Source of the DNA: Comamonas sp. JUb58
GTDB lineage: Bacteria > Pseudomonadota > Gammaproteobacteria > Burkholderiales > Burkholderiaceae_C
Length of the DNA stretch: 64,000 bases
Direction of reading: 5' to 3'
NCBI RefSeq assembly: GCF_004364775.1
Contig: NZ_SOAL01000005.1
Span: 186,001 to 250,000, forward strand
The notes under the pieces are model-generated. The model made no database searches. It saw nothing but the letters and a program-made list of their open reading frames with translations, and had not been told where the DNA came from. How positions within the stretch are numbered: the stretch's first letter is position 1; each line of letters begins with the position of its first letter. A program made the position numbers and the translations under genes. This document shows, one piece after another, positions 59,833 to 64,000 of this stretch.

Positions 59833-60798
59833 TCAAGGCGTGTCTTGCGCGCGCTTGACCAGGTCTTTCAGCTTGGCATCGGTGATGAACTTGTCATACA
59901 CCGGCCGCATCGCCGCCTGGAACGGGGCCTTGTCCACCTCGATGATCTCGGCGCCGCCGGCCTTCACGACCTCCAGCGACTTGGCCTCGCGCTCGGCCCA
60001 CTGCTTGCGCATATAGGGCACCGACTCCTTGGCGGCCTGGCGCACCCAGCCCTGCTCCTCGGGCGAGAGCTTGTCGAAGGTGCGTTTGGAGAACAGCAGA
60101 ATCTCCGGCGCCATCGAGTGCTCGGTCTTGCTGAAGTACTTGGCGACTTCGAACGAGCGCGAGCTCTCGAAGGTCGGGTAGTTGTTTTCGGCTGCATCGA
60201 TGAGGCCGGTCTTCAGCCCGGTGTAGACCTCGCCCATCGGCATCGGCGTCGCATTGGCGCCCATGGCTTCGAGCATGCTCACCCAGAGATCGGACTGCTG
60301 CACGCGCACCTTCATGCCCTTCATGTCGGCCAGGCTCTTGACCGGCCGCTTGGCGGTGAACATCGAGCGCGCACCGCTGTCGTAAAAGCCCAGGCCGACA
60401 AAGCCCTGCTTCTCACAGGCTTTGAGGATCTCCTCGCCCACGGGGCCATCGAGCACCTTGTGCATATGCTCCACCGAGCGGAACAGGAAGGGCATGGTGG
60501 GCACCACGGTCTCGTTGCAGACATTGTTCATCGCGCCGACATTGACCCGCACCATCGCCAGCGCCCCAATCTTGGCCTGCTCGATGGTTTCCTTCTCGCC
60601 CCCCAGCGCCCCGTTCGGGTAGACGCGGATGCTGTGCTTGCCGCCTGACAGCGCCTTGAGGCGCTCGCCCATGAACTTCACCGCCTGCACGGTCGGGTAG
60701 TCGTCCGGGTGGATATCCGATGAACGAAATTCGGTGGCCTGGGCGCCGAGCGCCAGCAGACCGGCAGCCAGTGCTGCACTGATAGTGGAAAGTCGCAT
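59833..60798 (-). CDS. dctP: TRAP transporter substrate-binding protein (DctP type)
   Basis: The 321-residue periplasmic protein has a signal peptide (about 1-21, [10 protein letters not shown]). The DctP-type fold includes the conserved arginine that clamps the substrate carboxylate ([12 protein letters not shown]) and [21 protein letters not shown]. DctP proteins of this type from uronate clusters bind galacturonate and glucuronate. Here the genetic context (uronate dehydrogenase, lactonase, aldarate dehydratases) supports that substrate. Confidence 0.92.
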   Translation of the reverse strand: MRLSTISAALAAGLLALGAQATEFRSSDIHPDDYPTVQAVKFMGERLKALSGGKHSIRVYPNGALGGEKETIEQAKIGALAMVRVNVGAMNNVCNETVVPTMPFLFRSVEHMHKVLDGPVGEEILKACEKQGFVGLGFYDSGARSMFTAKRPVKSLADMKGMKVRVQQSDLWVSMLEAMGANATPMPMGEVYTGLKTGLIDAAENNYPTFESSRSFEVAKYFSKTEHSMAPEILLFSKRTFDKLSPEEQGWVRQAAKESVPYMRKQWAEREAKSLEVVKAGGAEIIEVDKAPFQAAMRPVYDKFITDAKLKDLVKRAQDTP

Positions 60799-60834
60799 TT
60801 GTCTACCTCGTTATCTCTGTGGTTGGGGAACATG

Positions 60835-60851
60835 CCCGGATGGTTTCCGGG
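60835..60851 (-). other. Hairpin in the lactonase-dctP intergenic region
   Basis: CCCGGA-5-TCCGGG sits in the 80-base gap between the lactonase and dctP genes. No T-run follows in either direction. Such hairpins often mark mRNA processing sites that raise expression of the binding protein relative to upstream genes. Confidence 0.3.
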
Positions 60852-60878
60852 TCTCTGGGTCACACACACCTCGCCTGT

Positions 60879-61787
60879 TTACAGGGGCCGAAATTCCGTC
60901 TCCTCCATTCCTGAAACGCCTGGGCGCAGCGCAAACACGCCACCGGCCAGCGGTTGGTCCGACAGATCGATGCCCTCGGGCCGTATCGATGTGACATAGA
61001 GCACATCCAGCGCCGGGCCACCAAAGGCGCACATCGCTGGCTTCTTGACTGGCAGCGGCAGCGAGCGGTCCAGTTGCCCATCGGGCCGGAAGCGGTGCAC
61101 CAGACCGGCGTCATTGCCGCAGATCCAGTAGCAGCCCTCAGCATCGATGGCCGCGCCATCGGGCCGGCCCGGCAGGCTCGTCATATCGACAAACAGGCGG
61201 CGGTTGTGGGGTGTGCCGCTGTCGGTGTCGTAGTCAAAGGCCCAGATCTGCTGGCTGCGCGGGTGCGAATCCGACAGGTACATGGTGCGGCCATCGGGGC
61301 TGAAGGCCAGGCCGTTGGGCGTGATCAGCGGGCCCAGTTGCAGGTCCTGCGCGCGGCCTGTCGCCAGGTCATCGCCCCCCAAGCGGTAGAGCTTGCCCAC
61401 CGGTTGCGCGGCCGCCATGTCCATCAGCATGCTGCCCGCCACAAAGCGGCCCTGGCGGTCGCAGCGGCCATCGTTGAAGCGCATGCCAGGCATGGCGTGG
61501 TCGACGGTGGCCAGCGGCTGGGTGTGGGCTCCTCCATCGCCCAAGGTCACCTGGTAAATGCCATCCTCCAAGCCTGCAATCCAGCGCTGCGAATCGCCCT
61601 GCCAGGCGGCCATGCAGGCCAGCATCTGCGGCAGCTGCCATTGCGTAGCGCTGCCTTGCCCGGGCTGCCAGCGCTGCAGCAGGCCGCGCGGTATGTCGGC
61701 CCAGTACAGCGCAGCCTCCTGCGCGCGCCACACGGGGCTTTCGCCGGTGGCGTTGCGGGCATCGAGGACCAGCTCGGCGGCTGTCAT
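60879..61787 (-). CDS. SMP-30/gluconolactonase-family lactonase (aldarolactone)
   Basis: The 302-residue beta-propeller lactonase has the metal-binding Glu in GESPVWR, the Asn/Asp segments MRFNDGRCDRQGRFVAGSM and ITPNGLAFSPDG, and the late Asp in GRPDGAAIDAEG. In uronate clusters these enzymes open the galactaro- or glucaro-lactone formed by uronate dehydrogenase. ATG 61787 overlaps the stop of the dehydrogenase gene (ATGA), a direct sign of coupling. Exact lactone specificity cannot be read from the sequence. Confidence 0.88.
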   Translation of the reverse strand: MTAAELVLDARNATGESPVWRAQEAALYWADIPRGLLQRWQPGQGSATQWQLPQMLACMAAWQGDSQRWIAGLEDGIYQVTLGDGGAHTQPLATVDHAMPGMRFNDGRCDRQGRFVAGSMLMDMAAAQPVGKLYRLGGDDLATGRAQDLQLGPLITPNGLAFSPDGRTMYLSDSHPRSQQIWAFDYDTDSGTPHNRRLFVDMTSLPGRPDGAAIDAEGCYWICGNDAGLVHRFRPDGQLDRSLPLPVKKPAMCAFGGPALDVLYVTSIRPEGIDLSDQPLAGGVFALRPGVSGMEETEFRPL

Positions 61788-62617
61788 GCAGGCTGCTCCA
61801 GCGTATCGCCAAAGGGGCCCTGGGCGGTGAAGGCACCACCCTGGTAGACGGCGACCGGGTCGTTGGCCGCAGGGGCGGGTTGCGCCTCCACCTTGGCGCG
61901 CCAGGGCTCGGAGCTGTCCTTGGGCACAAAGCCCAGGTGGGCCGCAGCATGGTTGTCCCACCACAGGTCGCGGTTGGCCGATGCGCCGTAGACGACGGTA
62001 TGGCCGACGTTTGGGGTGAACAGGCTTTTCTCCACCAGCTGCACCAGGTCGTCATAGCTCAGCCAGCTGTGCATCATGCGCCGGTCCTTGGGCTCGGGGA
62101 AGGACGAGCCAATGCGTATGCTCACCGTCTCGATGCCATAGCGGTCAAAGTAGAAGCTCGCCATGTCTTCCCCAAAGGACTTGGACAGGCCGTAGTAGCC
62201 ATCAGGGCGGCGGCGCGCGTTGGCGTCGATCTTTTCGCTCTGCGGGTAAAAGCCGATCACATGGTTGGAGCTGGCAAACACAATGCGCTTCACGCCATGG
62301 CGGCGCGCTGCCTCGTAGAGGTGGAAGATGCCTTTGATATTGGCCTCCAGCACCTCTTCAAAAGGCCGCTCCACCGACACACCGCCCAGGTGCACGATGG
62401 CGTCGCAACCGGCCACCATCGCATCCACCGCCTGCTTGTCGGCCAGATCGCAGGTGTTGACTTCTTCTTGGGCATCCCGTGGTGCGCCCATGCCGGCGAT
62501 GTCGGACACGCGCAAGACGGGCGCCAGGCCACGCAGGCGCTGGCGCAGCACCTGGCCCAGGCCGCCGGCGGCGCCGGTCAACAGCAAGCGTTGCAGCGGG
62601 GGAGTTTGTGCCTGCAT
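61784..62617 (-). CDS. udh: Uronate dehydrogenase
   Basis: Udh oxidises D-galacturonate or D-glucuronate with NAD+ to the aldaro-lactone. The 277-residue SDR/epimerase-type protein has LLLTGAAGGLGQ (NAD site, about 11-22), an Asp for NAD (VLRVSDIAGMG), VHLGGVSVERPFEEVLEANI, FASSNHVIGFY and the catalytic YxxxK in YYGLSKSFGED. It starts at ATG 62617, chosen because AAGGAG lies 6 bases upstream; another ATG at 62635 has no ribosome site. It is the first gene of the eight-gene minus-strand uronate operon. Confidence 0.9.
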   Translation of the reverse strand: MQAQTPPLQRLLLTGAAGGLGQVLRQRLRGLAPVLRVSDIAGMGAPRDAQEEVNTCDLADKQAVDAMVAGCDAIVHLGGVSVERPFEEVLEANIKGIFHLYEAARRHGVKRIVFASSNHVIGFYPQSEKIDANARRRPDGYYGLSKSFGEDMASFYFDRYGIETVSIRIGSSFPEPKDRRMMHSWLSYDDLVQLVEKSLFTPNVGHTVVYGASANRDLWWDNHAAAHLGFVPKDSSEPWRAKVEAQPAPAANDPVAVYQGGAFTAQGPFGDTLEQPA

Positions 62618-62633
62618 CTGCTGCTCCTTTTTC

Positions 62634-62663
62634 ATAAAAAAAGGCGCTTATGAAAAGCGCCTT
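62634..62663 (-). terminator. Intrinsic terminator after the aminotransferase
   Basis: In the minus direction, a 9-bp stem (AAGGCGCTT / AAGCGCCTT) is followed by T7. It fills nearly all the gap between the aminotransferase stop and the udh start and ends right at the udh leader. Confidence 0.85.
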
Positions 62664-62669
62664 GGTTGC

Positions 62670-63881
62670 TCAGCCTTGTGCCAGGCCGTCGATGGCAGAA
62701 CGGATGTTCTTCAGTGCCTTCACCACCAGCGCGGGGTCGGTGGCGAACGACAGACGAACATAAGGCGACATGCCAAAGGCAGCGCCCGGCACGGTCGCCA
62801 CCTTGGCGGTGTTGAGCAGGAAGCCCGACACGGCAGCATCGCTGTCCAGCACCTTGCCTTCGGCCGTGCGGCGGCCGATCAGGCTCTGGCAGCCGAGGAA
62901 CAGGTAGAAGGCGCCATCGGGCACCGACGACAGGGTCAGCTCAGGCACGATGGCCAATTCGCTGCGGATGGTCGCCAGCCGGTCGACAAAGGTCTGGCGC
63001 GCCTGGCGCACGCAGTCCTGGTCGCCCAGCAGCGCCGCTTGCGCCGCAGCCTGCGCCACCGAGGTGGCGCTGGTGCAGCTTTGCGATTCGAGCTTGTTCA
63101 TGCCGCCGATCAGCTTCTCGGGGCCTGCCGCATAGCCAAGGCGCCAGCCGGTCATCGCATAGGACTTGGAGACGCCGTTGATGATCAGCATGCGGTCCTT
63201 CAGATAAGGACAGGCCTGGGCGAACGAGACAAAGGGCACACCGGTCAGGATGATGTGCTCGTAGATCTCATCGGACATGACCAGCACATCCGGGAAGTCC
63301 TTGAGCACCTCGCCCAGCGCTTCCAGCTCGGCACGGCTGTAGACCGCGCCGGTGGGGTTGCCAGGGCTGTTGATGATCAACCAGCGGGTCTTGGCCGTGA
63401 TGCTCTGGCGCAGGGCCTCGGGCGTGAGCTTGAAGCCCACCGCCTCGGAGCAAGGCACATAGACCGGCACGCCGCCATGCAGGGCCACGATGTCGCCATA
63501 GGACACCCAGCAAGGCGTGGGCACCACGACCTCATCGCCGCTCTCCAGGGTTGCCATGAAGGCATTGAAGATCAGCTGCTTGGCGCCGACGCCGGTGGTG
63601 ATCTCGGCCACGGTGTAGTCAAGCTCATTGTCCTGCTTGAACTTCTGCGCAATCGCCTTGCGCAGGCTCTCGTTGCCGGCGGGCACGGTGTACTTGGTGG
63701 CACCGGCCTTGGCCGCCGCCATCGCCGCATCGATGATGTGCTCGGGCGTATTGAAATCGGGCTCACCAATGCTCAGGTCGATGACATCGATGCCTTCGGA
63801 CTTCATCTTCTTGGCCTGCGAGGAAATCGCCATGCTGGGCGACGATGGCAGGCTCTCGACTTTTTGACTTAGCTTCAACAT
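62670..63881 (-). CDS. PLP-dependent class I aminotransferase (aspartate aminotransferase type)
   Basis: The 403-residue enzyme transfers amino groups using pyridoxal phosphate. Motifs are IDLSIGEPDFNTPEHI, the substrate segment LIINSPGNPTGAVYS, VMSDEIYEHI, the PLP lysine in INGVSKSYAMTGWRLGYAAG, and the C-terminal Arg in SPYVRLSFA. This is the prokaryotic type I-beta (AspC/AAT-like) group. It lies 24 bases downstream of a partial gene on the same strand and ends at a strong terminator, so it is not part of the uronate operon. Confidence 0.93.
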   Translation of the reverse strand: MLKLSQKVESLPSSPSMAISSQAKKMKSEGIDVIDLSIGEPDFNTPEHIIDAAMAAAKAGATKYTVPAGNESLRKAIAQKFKQDNELDYTVAEITTGVGAKQLIFNAFMATLESGDEVVVPTPCWVSYGDIVALHGGVPVYVPCSEAVGFKLTPEALRQSITAKTRWLIINSPGNPTGAVYSRAELEALGEVLKDFPDVLVMSDEIYEHIILTGVPFVSFAQACPYLKDRMLIINGVSKSYAMTGWRLGYAAGPEKLIGGMNKLESQSCTSATSVAQAAAQAALLGDQDCVRQARQTFVDRLATIRSELAIVPELTLSSVPDGAFYLFLGCQSLIGRRTAEGKVLDSDAAVSGFLLNTAKVATVPGAAFGMSPYVRLSFATDPALVVKALKNIRSAIDGLAQG

Positions 63882-63905
63882 AAATTCGCAATCGCTCAGT
63901 TTCTC

Positions 63906-64000
63906 TTAGATGCCCTTGTCATTGGGGTTGGCGTAGAGCGCCTTGGTCGAATCGCTGAGCGGGAAGTTGATGTTCACGTTGCGCGGAGGGATCGTGGTCA
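63906..64000 (-). CDS. Partial CDS, C-terminal end, unidentified
   Basis: The last 31 codons of a minus-strand gene cut by the window edge read ...PPRNVNINFPLSDSTKALYA..., ending NPNDKGI and TAA at 63906-63908. The fragment is too short to place in a family with confidence. It is on the same strand as the aminotransferase, 24 bases upstream of it, so the two may be cotranscribed. Confidence 0.5.
   Translation of the reverse strand, partial: TTIPPRNVNINFPLSDSTKALYANPNDKGI

Noticed and set aside
1..64000. CRISPR array, tRNA/rRNA genes, insertion sequences
   Set aside because: I scanned for regularly spaced direct repeats, cloverleaf-like ends and transposase motifs and saw none.

Overview
The window is high-GC DNA with dense, short-spaced genes. 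It looks like a beta-proteobacterium of the Comamonadaceae (Comamonas/Delftia-like). The evidence is three Bug-type tricarboxylate-transporter receptors, a thiL-pgpA-cinA cluster, argS-SPOR-dsbA and lptA-lptB-rpoN blocks, and several two-component and beta-oxidation genes typical of that family. This assignment comes from gene content only. I saw no tRNA, rRNA, CRISPR array, insertion sequence or prophage.

Layout. 0-13.8 kb: thiamine and phospholipid housekeeping genes (thiL, pgpA, cinA/pncC), an SPFH protein next to a zinc-ribbon protein, a UPF0149/SEC-C protein, a stand-alone glutamate-synthase-like FMN protein, a kinase-like protein, dctA, and a membrane hybrid histidine kinase facing a LuxR-type regulator. 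13.8-27.4 kb: a catabolic island with two Bug receptors, two acyl-CoA ligases, a long-chain-type acyl-CoA dehydrogenase, thiolase, two SDRs (one like 2,4-dienoyl-CoA reductase), two crotonases (one a hydratase, one PaaG-like isomerase), alpha-methylacyl-CoA racemase and an IclR regulator. It is best read as beta-oxidation of an imported methyl-branched and/or unsaturated acid.

27.5-43.9 kb: mostly housekeeping, including DAHP synthase, a guanidinium exporter (gdx/sugE) behind a guanidine-II riboswitch that I can fold by eye, a THUMP RNA methyltransferase overlapping a PIN protein, lpxO, rpoN, lptB, lptA, dsbA, a SPOR protein, argS, a LysR/DUF2214 pair, and a soluble histidine kinase/OmpR regulator pair. 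43.9-47.6 kb: two paralogous Roadblock/LC7-like proteins that share a cis-element, and malate synthase G.

47.7-53.0 kb is the most unusual part. Behind an AT-rich upstream region lie three small secreted proteins, a CsgG/HfaB-like lipoprotein with extra C-terminal domains, a Sel1-repeat protein, and a secreted protein ending in a pentapeptide-repeat helix. The four small secreted proteins share a QxVxVxxGxVxN module, which occurs as 34-39-residue repeats in two of them. I propose that this is a curli/holdfast-related extracellular fibre or adhesin export system of a non-canonical type, with no csgA/B/E/F/D evident. A ChaN-like lipoprotein follows.

53.9-62.6 kb is an oxidative uronate catabolism operon on the minus strand: uronate dehydrogenase, SMP-30 lactonase, a TRAP transporter (dctP-Q-M), glucarate dehydratase, a Bug receptor and galactarate dehydratase. 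The window ends with a class I aminotransferase and the C-terminal end of an unidentified gene. All function calls rest on motifs read by eye; no database search was run.
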